Origin: Ruegeria sp. HKCCD8929 | GTDB taxonomy: Bacteria; Pseudomonadota; Alphaproteobacteria; Rhodobacterales; Rhodobacteraceae | Reading direction: 5' to 3' | DNA length: 64,000 bases | Assembly: GCF_013031405.1 (NCBI RefSeq) | Contig: NZ_WPZY01000003.1 | Span: 124,001-188,000 of the forward strand | Shown here: positions 47,607 through 55,934 of the stretch, piece by piece | How the letters are laid out: every line of letters starts with the position of its first letter | Numbering within the stretch: the stretch's first letter is position 1 | Notes under the pieces: generated by a model | Told to the model about the DNA's origin: nothing | What the model saw: only the letters and a program-made list of their open reading frames with translations | The model's database searches: none | Position numbers and translations under genes: made by a program

Positions 47607-49066
47607 GCAGGTTTCCGGATCGCGCTACCCGCCCCCTCAGGGTAAGGCAGACCGGCCTGCCCTTGCGCAATCCGCGCCATCGCGGCCTCGATCTGCGCCG
47701 ACGGCGCACAGGGCCGCCGGGTTTCGAGGCTGACATGCAAAAGAAAGCTTTCGCCGGTGGCCAACAGCTTGTCGCCCTCATACATGGAGTGGAACAGGTG
47801 CAGCTTTTTCCCCTGCCCCAGCAACAGCTGCGTCTGCACCTCGATCTTCGAACCGGCATGGGTTTCATCCAAATGGCGGATATGGGTTTCGGCGGTGAAA
47901 TAGCTTCCTCCGCTCGCGATGTAGTCCGCATCACAGCCGATGATCTCCATGAACCGGTCGGTGGAACTGGCGAAGGCATCGAGATACCGCGACTCGGTCA
48001 TGTGGCCGTTATAATCGGTCCAGTCCAGCGGCACCGCGCGCGACAAGGTCAGGATTGGCTGGCACAGGTCGGCCCCATCCAGCGTCGGAAGCGCCCCGGG
48101 CTTCAGCCGCGCATCATGCCGATTCAGCACCGCGCCCGCGCCATAGTCCTGCGCCTTGAGCGCCCGCATCATGCCGACAAGGTTGTTGTCGCGGATGCGC
48201 TCCAACTCGCGGATCGAGTGCATCCCCGATTGCGCATCGGACTGATCGGCGATCATGGCCACCAGTTCGTCGGTGAATTCCGGCACGTCCATCAGCTTGG
48301 TCCACGGCCATTGCAACGCCGGACCAAATTGCGCCATGAAGTGCTGCATCCCCGCCTCGCCGCCTGCCACGCGATAGGTCTCGAACAGGCCCATCTGCGC
48401 CCAGCGAATGCCGAAGCCCATGCGGATCGCTTCGTCAATCTCCTCGGTGGTGGCGATGCCGTCCTTGACCAGCCACAGCGCCTCACGCCAGACAGCTTCG
48501 AGGAAACGGTCGGCGATATGGGCGTCGATCTCCTTCCTGACATGCAGCGGGAAGAACCCGACTGAGCTCAGCATCTCCTTGGCCCGTTCGACCAGTTCCG
48601 GCGGGTTGGCCTCGGTCGGCACCAGCTCGATCAGAGGCAGCAGGTAGACCGGGTTGAACGGATGCGTCACCACGATCTGTTCCGGGCACAGCGCACCGTC
48701 CTGCAACTCCGATGGTTTGAACCCGCTGGTCGAAGAGCCAATGATAGCCTGCGGATCGCACGCCGCCTGCAAGCCTTTGTAAACCTTCAGCTTCAGGTCC
48801 AGACGCTCAGGCACGCTTTCCTGAATCCAGATAGCCCCCTGCACGGCATCCGCCATGTCGTCATGAAACGTCAGCGCGCCCTCGGGCGGCAGCGGCACAT
48901 CGCTCAACCCCGGCAGCGAGCGGCGGGCATTATCCAGAACCTCACCGATCTTGCGCTGTGCCTCAGGGTCGGGGTCGAACACCCGCACATCCCAGCCATT
49001 GAGCAGAAACCGCGCGGCCCAGCCGCCGCCGATCACACCGCCACCGATGATTGCTGCTGTTTTCAT
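47603..49066 (-). CDS. cdhA: Carnitine 3-dehydrogenase fused to a hotdog thioesterase
   Basis: 487 residues. The first ~315 form a 3-hydroxyacyl-CoA-dehydrogenase-type enzyme: NAD motif GGGVIGGGWAARF (residues 8-20), HPFNPVYLLPLIELVP (about 136-151), and GFGIRWAQMGLFETYR. The last ~165 form a hotdog thioesterase with the DWTDYNGHMTESRYLDAF motif (about 351-368). In Pseudomonas, CdhA oxidises L-carnitine to 3-dehydrocarnitine and CdhB hydrolyses betainyl-CoA; here both steps seem joined in one chain. The neighbouring BKACE gene supplies the middle step. Confidence 0.92.
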   Translation of the reverse strand: MKTAAIIGGGVIGGGWAARFLLNGWDVRVFDPDPEAQRKIGEVLDNARRSLPGLSDVPLPPEGALTFHDDMADAVQGAIWIQESVPERLDLKLKVYKGLQAACDPQAIIGSSTSGFKPSELQDGALCPEQIVVTHPFNPVYLLPLIELVPTEANPPELVERAKEMLSSVGFFPLHVRKEIDAHIADRFLEAVWREALWLVKDGIATTEEIDEAIRMGFGIRWAQMGLFETYRVAGGEAGMQHFMAQFGPALQWPWTKLMDVPEFTDELVAMIADQSDAQSGMHSIRELERIRDNNLVGMMRALKAQDYGAGAVLNRHDARLKPGALPTLDGADLCQPILTLSRAVPLDWTDYNGHMTESRYLDAFASSTDRFMEIIGCDADYIASGGSYFTAETHIRHLDETHAGSKIEVQTQLLLGQGKKLHLFHSMYEGDKLLATGESFLLHVSLETRRPCAPSAQIEAAMARIAQGQAGLPYPEGAGSAIRKPA

Positions 49067-49090
49067 CAGAATTCCTTCGAGAACCGACCG

Positions 49091-49140
49091 GTTCTTCCTC
49101 TTGCCTCAAATATCCCGGGGGTTTGAGGGCTGGCCCCCAA
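49091..49140 (-). repeat. Intergenic module, copy 7
   Basis: On the minus strand between the cdhC stop and the cdhA start: TTGGGGGCCAGCCCTCAAA with CCCCC, then GGGATATTTGAGG and CAAGAGGAAGAA. It lies inside a probable operon, in terminator-like orientation. Confidence 0.65.
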
Positions 49141-49156
49141 TCCGCTCGGGATTTGC

Positions 49157-50074
49157 CTACTTCGCCACCGGCGCCCGCTTGGTCAGCCCCAACTTTTCCC
49201 GCACCTCCTGCGGCCCGATCACCCGCGCGCCCATGTTCTCGATGATCGAGCCTGCGCGTTCCACCAACTGCCAGTTCTCGGCCAGCACGCCCTTTTCCAG
49301 CCACAGGTTGTCCTCAAGCCCCACGCGCACATTGCCGCCCGCCAGAACCGACGCCGCCACATAGGCCATCTCATTGCGCCCCAGCGAGAACGCCGAAAAA
49401 GTCCAGTCGTCCGGCACATTGTTCACCATCGCCATGAAGGTGTTCAGGTCATCCGGTGCGCCCCACGGCACGCCCATGCAGAGCTGAACGAGAGCATTCG
49501 ACTCCAGAAGCCCTTCTTTCACCAACTGCTTGGCAAACCACAGATGGCCGGTGTCAAACGCCTCGATCTCGGGCTTCACGCCGAGATCGGTCATCATCTG
49601 CCCCATCGCCCGCAAGGCGCCAGGCGTGTTGGTCATCACGTAATCGGCCTCGGCAAAGTTCATGGTGCCGCAATCGAGCGTGCAGATCTCGGGCAGGCAT
49701 TCAGCCACATGCGCCACCCGCTCGGTGGCACCCACCAGATCGGTCCCCGCCTCGGCCAGCGGCAGCGGGTTCTCGACACCGCCAAACACCATGTCGCCAC
49801 CCATCCCCGCCGTCAGGTTCAGCACCGCGTCCACTTCCGCATCGCGGATACGGTCGGTCACCTCGCGATAGAGGGCCAGATCGCGGGCGGGCGCACCGGT
49901 TTCCGGGTCGCGCACATGGCAATGCACCACCGCCGCGCCTGCCTTGGCCGCAGCAATCGCGCTCTCGGCAATCTGCTTGGGCGAGCGCGGCACATGCGGG
50001 CTGCGATCCTGAGTACCGCCCGAGCCGGTAACGGCGCAGGTGATGAAGACTTCGCGGTTCATTTCCAGAGGCAT
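49157..50074 (-). CDS. cdhC: 3-keto acid cleavage enzyme (BKACE/DUF849), dehydrocarnitine type
   Basis: 305 residues from ATG 50074 with GGGGAAAACACC upstream. The metal ligands HCHVRDPETG (HxH about residues 50-52) and the glutamate in PEIEAFDTGHL are present. BKACE enzymes use acetyl-CoA to cleave beta-keto acids; the carnitine-pathway member gives betainyl-CoA and acetoacetate from 3-dehydrocarnitine. Substrate assignment rests on the adjacent carnitine dehydrogenase-thioesterase. It is first in the minus-strand operon and diverges from the AraC-type regulator. Confidence 0.9.
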   Translation of the reverse strand: MPLEMNREVFITCAVTGSGGTQDRSPHVPRSPKQIAESAIAAAKAGAAVVHCHVRDPETGAPARDLALYREVTDRIRDAEVDAVLNLTAGMGGDMVFGGVENPLPLAEAGTDLVGATERVAHVAECLPEICTLDCGTMNFAEADYVMTNTPGALRAMGQMMTDLGVKPEIEAFDTGHLWFAKQLVKEGLLESNALVQLCMGVPWGAPDDLNTFMAMVNNVPDDWTFSAFSLGRNEMAYVAASVLAGGNVRVGLEDNLWLEKGVLAENWQLVERAGSIIENMGARVIGPQEVREKLGLTKRAPVAK

Positions 50075-50207
50075 GGTGTTTTCCCCAAGTTTTACCGGCT
50101 TCCGCCCGGGGTTATCCCCAGGCTTGTCCCCGGATTCCGATTTGCGTCTGGACCCGAGTCTGGCGCAGCCTTGGCGAAACAACTTGTCAATATGCGAATC
50201 GAACTTG

Positions 50208-51185
50208 ATGAAATCCGCAAAAAACATCCTGCAGCCCGAACACCGCGCCCTGAAAACGGGCGTTCTGGTGCTGGACGAGTGCAACACGCTCAGCTTTGCC
50301 GCAGCTGTCGATCCTATGCGGGCGGCCAATCGGCTGGCCGACCGGCCCGCCTTCGACTGGGACTACGTGACCGCCACCGGCACGCCCGCCCATCTGACCA
50401 GCGGGCTGGCGGTGCCGGGCATCCCGCTGGCCCGGTTCGAAGACTGCGATTTGCTGATCGTGGTGGCCGGGTTCCAATTGGCCCGCCACGCCACGCCCAG
50501 CCTACTGGCCGGGCTACGCCGCATCGCCGCCACCGGCGCCGCGCTGGCCGGTATTGATGGTGGCCCGTGGCTGCTGGCCGAGGCGGATCTGCTGGATCAA
50601 CATAGCGCCACAACACACTGGGAAGATTTGGATAACTTCTCAAATCGCTTCCCGGATGTAACGGTTCTGCGCGACCGATTTGCGATTTCTGGCAACCGCC
50701 TGACCTCGGGCGGCGCCATGCCCGCGATTGAAATGATGCTGCACATCATCTCGGCCCGCCACGGCGCCGGGTTTGCCGCGCGGGTCTCGGGCCTCTTCCT
50801 CTATGACGGCGCGCCTGCCCCCACCAAACCGCAAAGCCGCACCGGCGCCCCGCACCGCCACAACGCGCTGACCGCCAAGGCCAACGCGCTGATGGAGGCC
50901 GCGCTGGACGAGCCCCTGCCGCTGACCCAGATTGCCGACACGCTCGGCACCAGTCCCCGCACCCTGCAGCAGCAGTTCCGCCTGCGCCTGAACACGACAC
51001 CACAGGACCACTACCTGCAACTGCGCCTGGCCGAGGCCCGCCGTCTGGTCGCAGATACCGACATGTCCCTGATGGACGTGGCGCTGGCCACCGGCTTCAC
51101 CTCGCAATCCAGCTTCGCCCGCGCCTTCCGTACCGCCCACGGCCTTTCGGCCCGCGACCTTCGGCAGGAACAGACACTGCACTAA
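50208..51185 (+). CDS. AraC-family regulator with DJ-1/PfpI sensor domain (CdhR/GbdR-like)
   Basis: 325 residues from ATG 50208 (MKSAKNILQPEHRALK); the frame opens further upstream through the operon promoter without support. The N-terminal ~190 residues are a class I glutamine-amidotransferase-like fold (FAAAVDPMRAANRLADRPAF; LLIVVAGFQLARHA; GGPWLLAEADLL). The C-terminal AraC domain has two helix-turn-helices, LPLTQIADTLGTSPRTLQQQF and MDVALATGFTSQSSFARAFR. This architecture is shared by GbdR and CdhR. Divergent position suggests activation of cdhC-cdhA-SDR by carnitine. Confidence 0.9.
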   Translation: MKSAKNILQPEHRALKTGVLVLDECNTLSFAAAVDPMRAANRLADRPAFDWDYVTATGTPAHLTSGLAVPGIPLARFEDCDLLIVVAGFQLARHATPSLLAGLRRIAATGAALAGIDGGPWLLAEADLLDQHSATTHWEDLDNFSNRFPDVTVLRDRFAISGNRLTSGGAMPAIEMMLHIISARHGAGFAARVSGLFLYDGAPAPTKPQSRTGAPHRHNALTAKANALMEAALDEPLPLTQIADTLGTSPRTLQQQFRLRLNTTPQDHYLQLRLAEARRLVADTDMSLMDVALATGFTSQSSFARAFRTAHGLSARDLRQEQTLH

Positions 51186-51186
51186 C

Positions 51187-51253
51187 CCCTTCTTCTGTTT
51201 AAAAATATCCCGGGGGAGTCGCCGTCAGGCGACGGGGGCAGAGCCCCCTTTTC
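51187..51253 (-). repeat. Intergenic module, copy 8
   Basis: On the minus strand after the aldo-keto reductase: GGGGGCTCTGCCCCC hairpin, then a second hairpin (GTCGCC/GGCGAC), then TCCCCCGGGATATTTTTAAA and CAGAAGAAGGG. The module begins 2 bp beyond the stop of the convergent AraC-type gene. Confidence 0.75.
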
Positions 51254-51259
51254 CCGGCA

Positions 51260-52306
51260 TCAGTAAGGCATCGGATGCGCCCGGTGCACCGCGTCGATCT
51301 CGGCCACAACATCGCTCGTCAGTTCCACATCCACCGCGCCGGGCAAATGCTCCAGCTGCGCCAGCGTCGTGGCGCCGAAAATCGCCGACATCATGAAGGG
51401 CCGCGTCCGGCACCACGCGAGCGCCATGTGCACCGGGTCCAACCCATGGCGCGAGGCGATCTCCAGATAGGCCGCCACCGCATCCGAAATGCGCGGCGAC
51501 TTGCGTCCGCCCATCTGAGGCACCAGCGACATGCGCGAGCCTTCGGGCACCGCGCCGCCCTGATACTTGCCGGTCAGGTACCCCGCCGCCAGTGGCGAAA
51601 AGGCCATCAGACCCACGTCTTCGTTCACGCTCAGCTCCGACATGTCCGTATCGTACAACCGGCAAAGCAGGGAGTATTCGTTTTGTACAGATGCCGCGCG
51701 GGGCCAACCGCGCTCTTCGGCCAGCCGCAGCCATTGCGCCGTGCCCCATGCGCTTTCGTTCGACAGGCCAAAGGCGCGGATGTTGCCCTTGTCCACCTGT
51801 TGCTGCATCGCCTCCAGACACTCCTCCATGTTGGCCAGCGTCGCGGCACGGTTCTGGCCGGACGGATCATAGGACCAGTTCTGCCGGAACATGTAGCTGC
51901 CCCGGTTCGGCCAGTGGAACTGATAGAGGTCGATATGATCGGTCCTGAGCCGCCGCAGTGAACCTTCGACCGCTTCCGGAATGGTCTGCGCCGAAATCGG
52001 CGCGCCGTTTCGGGCATACATGAAACCCGCGCCGGAATGCTTGGTGGCCAGGATATACTCCCCCCGCCGCCCCGGATTGGCGGCGTTCCAATTGCCGAGG
52101 ATCTCTTCGGTGCGGCCCACGGTGTCCTGACTGATCGGGTTCACCGGGTACATCTCGGCGCCGTCGACAAAGTTCACTCCGGCCGCCAGCGCCATGTCCA
52201 TCTGTGCATGGGCCTCTGCCTCGGATGTCTGGGTGCCGAAGGTCATCGTGCCGAGGCACAGTTCCGACACCATCATGCCGGTGCGGCCCAGCGGGTTCAT
52301 TTTCAT
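51260..52306 (-). CDS. Aldo/keto reductase, Tas-like
   Basis: 348 residues. The catalytic tetrad is visible: Asp and Tyr in VDGAEMYP (about residues 47-54), Lys in LATKHSG and His in YQFHWPNRG. GLSNESAWG and the C-terminal NADPH loop (SAIFGATTLAQLE) fit the AKR11/Tas group. The N-terminus KMNPLGRTGMMVSELCLGTMTFG is standard. The substrate is unknown. It converges on the AraC-type gene and diverges from the rhodanese gene. Confidence 0.92.
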   Translation of the reverse strand: MKMNPLGRTGMMVSELCLGTMTFGTQTSEAEAHAQMDMALAAGVNFVDGAEMYPVNPISQDTVGRTEEILGNWNAANPGRRGEYILATKHSGAGFMYARNGAPISAQTIPEAVEGSLRRLRTDHIDLYQFHWPNRGSYMFRQNWSYDPSGQNRAATLANMEECLEAMQQQVDKGNIRAFGLSNESAWGTAQWLRLAEERGWPRAASVQNEYSLLCRLYDTDMSELSVNEDVGLMAFSPLAAGYLTGKYQGGAVPEGSRMSLVPQMGGRKSPRISDAVAAYLEIASRHGLDPVHMALAWCRTRPFMMSAIFGATTLAQLEHLPGAVDVELTSDVVAEIDAVHRAHPMPY

Positions 52307-52426
52307 GCTGAAATTCCTCTTGCTCCGAATAGCGCAAACCTAGCGGGCCGTCCCCGGGGGACAAGCCCCTCTTGAGCCGCAGCCGCATTTCGGCAAGCCT
52401 TGGACGTGACAAGAAGGAGCAGACAG

Positions 52427-52825
52427 ATGCCGCAAACCATCACCAAAGGGATCAAGGCCCTGCTGGCCGAGGCCAATTCGGTGGTCAAAACCCTGCCCGT
52501 GGCCGAGGCCAAGGCGCTGTATGATGACCCCGGCCATGTCTTCGTCGACCTGCGCGACATCCGCGAGTTGCAGCGGTCCGGCATGATCCCCGGCGCCTTT
52601 TCCTGCCCGCGCGGCATGCTGGAGTTCTGGATCGATCCGGACAGTCCCTATCACAAGGAGGTGTTCAATCAGGACAAGACCTATGTGTTCTACTGCGCCA
52701 GCGCCTGGCGGTCGGCCCTGAGCGCAAAGGCCGCGCAAGAGATGGGCCTGAACCCGGTCGTGCATCTGGAAGGTGGATTTGGCGAATGGGTCAAACAGGA
52801 CGGACCGGTGGCCAAAAAGGACTGA
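52427..52825 (+). CDS. Rhodanese-like sulfurtransferase
   Basis: 132 residues from ATG 52427, with AAGAAGGAG upstream. A single rhodanese domain: FVDLRDIRELQRSGMIPGA (about residues 40-58) and the active-site loop YCASAWRSAL with Cys about residue 87, ending in LEGGFGEWV. It moves sulfane sulfur to a nucleophile such as cyanide or a protein thiol. The 30-residue N-terminal helix is an extension. No signal peptide, so cytoplasmic. Confidence 0.92.
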   Translation: MPQTITKGIKALLAEANSVVKTLPVAEAKALYDDPGHVFVDLRDIRELQRSGMIPGAFSCPRGMLEFWIDPDSPYHKEVFNQDKTYVFYCASAWRSALSAKAAQEMGLNPVVHLEGGFGEWVKQDGPVAKKD

Positions 52826-52901
52826 TCGGAACCCCGCCGCCCAGTTCCGGATTACGCATCTATATTCGGTGCTGACCGCAGTCAGCGCAGGTCACGCAGT
52901 G

Positions 52902-53792
52902 TCAGCGACGCAGGATCTCGAACTCCAGCAATTGCGCATCGTCATGCTGGATCGGCAAGGCCGGTGAGATCAGGCCTCCGTCCGCGAGCATGACGGCCTC
53001 GCGCTTGAGCTGGATTTCCCGGCCCGCGTCGAACTGCACATAGGTTCCCGACGTGCTTCGGTCCGCGAGCATCAGCTTGCCATCCTTCAGACTCAGGACA
53101 GCGTGAAGCCGCGACACCCATGCCTGCGGCAGAACCACATCGCATTGCGATGACCTGCCGATCTTCAGCTCTCCACCCTCGCGGCACCGCCAGGAACGGC
53201 CACCATGATTGAGGACGAGCGTCAGGGCTTCGCTCGGATATCCCTGCTCGTCACCGCTACCGAATTGCAGCGGCAGGCGTGTCTGCGTGCTCAGATCGGA
53301 GGCGGAGCGGACCAATGAGAAAACCTCGAGCGGATCGCTGATCCCCTTCAGGCGCAGCGCGCCGATGGGTTTGAGCAATTGCCTGAGGCCGGGTTTCACC
53401 ATGGCGGCCACGGCTTCGCTGACGCAGGCCTCACCGGGATTGGCCACCGCGGCCAATCGGGCGGTCAGGTTCACGGCCTCGCCAAAGATGCCCTTTTCCG
53501 CGACGACGATGGCGCCGCGATGCACGCCCACATGAACCGAAAGCATGGTGCCCGGCGGCTGTTCGATCATTTTCAGAGCCGCCTGAATGGCCGCGTCGTG
53601 ATCGTCGAAATAGCTGAGAACGTCATCGCCTTTCTGGCCCACGGGCGTGCCGCCATGATCAAGCATCACCTCCCTGAGCCGGTCGATCTCAAGCTGGATC
53701 AACCGCTGCGCCTGGTCATCGCCCATGGCCTGGTAGAGCGGGGTGCTTTCCGAAATATCCGCGATAATCGTTGTGGCGAGTTGGGTGTCCAC
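52902..53792 (-). CDS. Class III nucleotide cyclase domain fused to FHA domain
   Basis: About 296 residues from a GTG at 53792 (GGGAA upstream); another in-frame GTG lies at 53846. The cyclase homology domain spans roughly 5-165: DISEST gives the first metal Asp, GQKGDDVLSYF the second, and FGEAVNLTARL has the transition-state Asn and Arg. The usual substrate-selecting Lys (three residues before GD) and Asp are not at their standard places. The C-terminal FHA domain (about 205-290) has LKIGRSSQCDVVLPQAWVSR and HAVL, the phosphothreonine-binding core. It probably links phospho-signalling to cyclic-nucleotide production, if active. Confidence 0.84.
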   Translation of the reverse strand: MDTQLATTIIADISESTPLYQAMGDDQAQRLIQLEIDRLREVMLDHGGTPVGQKGDDVLSYFDDHDAAIQAALKMIEQPPGTMLSVHVGVHRGAIVVAEKGIFGEAVNLTARLAAVANPGEACVSEAVAAMVKPGLRQLLKPIGALRLKGISDPLEVFSLVRSASDLSTQTRLPLQFGSGDEQGYPSEALTLVLNHGGRSWRCREGGELKIGRSSQCDVVLPQAWVSRLHAVLSLKDGKLMLADRSTSGTYVQFDAGREIQLKREAVMLADGGLISPALPIQHDDAQLLEFEILRR

Positions 53793-53997
53793 TGTGTTTC
53801 CCGAATTTTTTGAATGAAGTGTATCTATTTTAAACTGTCTGTACACACACTTAACGATTTCTGTCGGGGCCTGAAGGCCCGGTTTCTACCAATGATAATG
53901 TTGATCAAGGTTAACTATCGTCGTGCGCTATGCAACCGCCAATATGCTGAAACGGTCTGCGGGGTCTCAATGGTCCATAGGGCAATCCATCGATTGA

Positions 53998-54012
53998 GAA
54001 CAAAAGTGGAAC
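53998..54012 (+). promoter_or_regulatory. LexA (SOS) box
   Basis: GAAC-AAAAGTG-GAAC is an exact match to the alphaproteobacterial LexA site (GTTC-N7-GTTC read on the other strand), 16 bp before the start codon of the ImuA-like gene. Confidence 0.85.
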
Positions 54013-54028
54013 ATGTTAGGCTGCCTAC

Positions 54029-54649
54029 ATGTCGACTCACCTTCTTGGCCGCAAACCTGCGCGCGATGTGCCCGCGCTTTGCCCGCACCCGGCCGTCGCC
54101 CTGCCGCTGGCCCGCGTGCATGAGGCCTGCGGCCCGGCGCGGCGCAGCTTTGCGCTGTGGCTGGCGGGCCGGACCGAGGGGCCGGTCCTGTGGATTTCGC
54201 CCGCATGGGAGGCCGATCAGCTGAACCCGGACGGGATGATGTCCTTTGCCGATCCGGCGCGGTTTCTCTTCATCCGTCCCACGCGGGCCGAGGATCTGCT
54301 GTGGTGCATGGAAGAGGCGTTGCGCAGCGGTGCGGTGCCACTGATCGTCGCCGATCTGCCCGGTGCGCCGGGACTGACGCCGGTGCGGCGGATGCATCTG
54401 GCCGCCGAACAGGGCGGTGCCTTGGGACAGGCGCCGCTGGGGCTGCTGCTGACCCCCGGCGAGGGTGGCGCGCAGGGGATCGAGACGCGCTGGCACATGG
54501 CGCCAACGCATCAGGGCGATCTGCGCCGCTGGAGCCTGACCCGCCGCCGCGCCCGCGCCCTGCCCCCGGTAACGTGGCAGGCCACCCAGACCCGCCCGCG
54601 CGCCGGGCTGGAGCTGGAGCGGGTGGCGGAAAGCGCCGATGCGGGATGA
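54029..54649 (+). CDS. ImuA-like SOS protein
   Basis: 206 residues (MSTHLLGRKPARDVPALC). LPLARVHEACGPARRSFALWLAG, PVLWISPAWEADQLNPDGM and APLGLLLTPGEGG match the ImuA family of SOS proteins, which are RecA-like but without a Walker A motif, as here. ImuA normally precedes ImuB and DnaE2 in an error-prone repair cassette; no imuB or dnaE2 follows, and the next gene is an MFS carrier. The LexA box at 53998 supports DNA-damage induction. Family assignment is by recalled sequence pattern. Confidence 0.72.
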   Translation: MSTHLLGRKPARDVPALCPHPAVALPLARVHEACGPARRSFALWLAGRTEGPVLWISPAWEADQLNPDGMMSFADPARFLFIRPTRAEDLLWCMEEALRSGAVPLIVADLPGAPGLTPVRRMHLAAEQGGALGQAPLGLLLTPGEGGAQGIETRWHMAPTHQGDLRRWSLTRRRARALPPVTWQATQTRPRAGLELERVAESADAG

Positions 54650-54719
54650 CATGCCCGGTCAAAAGCGCCTCAGAAACTTGTGACTGGTCAAAGCACAAGC
54701 GGCTCACTAGCGTGCCCCC

Positions 54720-55934
54720 ATGACCCACCCGATCCATGACAGCCGCTATTCCTGGCTCAGGTTGCTGATCACGCTGGCCATCGCCACCGTGGCCAATGTG
54801 GGCATGTGGGCGGTGATCGTGGTGATGCCTGCCATCGAAACGCAGTTCGGCGCCAGCCGGGCCGAGGCGTCGATGCCTTATACGCTGACGATGATCGGCT
54901 TTGCCCTGGGCAACATGTGGCTGGGGCAACTGGTTGACCGGCTGGGTGTGACCCGGGCGCTGATCGGTGCCGCCGCCCTGACCGCGGTAGGTTACGTTCT
55001 GGCCACCCTCGCCCCGTCGATGCTGACCCTGTCGGTGACCCATCTGATGCTGGGTCTTGGTACGGCGGTGGGGTTTGGGCCGCTGATCGCGGATATCTCG
55101 CACTGGTTCATGCGCAGGCGGGGTATCGCCGTGGCTCTGGTGGCCAGCGGGAATTATCTGTCGGGCGCGATCTGGCCCATCCTGCTGTCGGGGATACTCG
55201 CCCGCGAAGGCTGGCAGCAGGTTTATCTGACGCTTGCCGTCATCACTTTGGTCGTCATCATCCCGCTTTCACTGCTGTTGCGCCGGCAAATCCCGGCCGA
55301 GGCGCATGGAACCGCCGAGGTCGCAGCGCAGCTGAACGCCCAGAGTTCCGGCTTCTCGCCGCGCGCCCTGCAATATCTTCTGGGTCTTGCCGGGATCGGC
55401 TGCTGCGTGGCCATGTCCATGCCGCAGGTTCACATCGTCGCCTATTGCGTCGGGCTGGGATATGGCCCGGCCGTTGGGGCCGAGATGTTGTCGCTGATGC
55501 TGCTGGGGGGCGTGGTCAGCCGGGTGATCTCGGGGCTGGTCGCCGACCGGTTCGGCGGAGTGCGAACCCTGCTGGCCGGATCGGCCCTGCAATGCGCCGC
55601 CCTGTTCCTGTTCCTGCCTTATGACGGCATGGTCTCGCTCTATTTCATCAGCGCCTTGTTCGGCTTGGCACAGGGCGGGATCGTGCCCAGCTACGCTTTG
55701 GTCGTGCGGGAATACATGCCCCCGCGCGAGGCCGGTGCGCGGGTGGGGTTCGTGCTGATGATGACCATTCTGGGCATGGCGCTTGGCGGGTGGATGTCGG
55801 GCTGGATCTACGATGTGACCGGCAATTACCAGTTGGCATTCGTCAACGGGATCGTCTGGAACGGCCTGAACATCGCGATCATGCTGATACTGTTGAAACG
55901 GTCGCGCCCACGGCGGAGCGAGGTCACGGTATGA
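54720..55934 (+). CDS. MFS transporter (oxalate/monocarboxylate type)
   Basis: 404 residues with twelve predicted membrane helices. It begins with a short polar lead and MWAVIVVMPAIETQFGASRAEASMPYTLTMIGFALGNM, which resembles OFA/monocarboxylate carriers. The loop-2 motif is GQLVDRLGVTRAL-like (about 62-74), and a large cytoplasmic loop is near residue 200. The stop overlaps the yceI start by 4 bp. Substrate unknown. Confidence 0.87.
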   Translation: MTHPIHDSRYSWLRLLITLAIATVANVGMWAVIVVMPAIETQFGASRAEASMPYTLTMIGFALGNMWLGQLVDRLGVTRALIGAAALTAVGYVLATLAPSMLTLSVTHLMLGLGTAVGFGPLIADISHWFMRRRGIAVALVASGNYLSGAIWPILLSGILAREGWQQVYLTLAVITLVVIIPLSLLLRRQIPAEAHGTAEVAAQLNAQSSGFSPRALQYLLGLAGIGCCVAMSMPQVHIVAYCVGLGYGPAVGAEMLSLMLLGGVVSRVISGLVADRFGGVRTLLAGSALQCAALFLFLPYDGMVSLYFISALFGLAQGGIVPSYALVVREYMPPREAGARVGFVLMMTILGMALGGWMSGWIYDVTGNYQLAFVNGIVWNGLNIAIMLILLKRSRPRRSEVTV

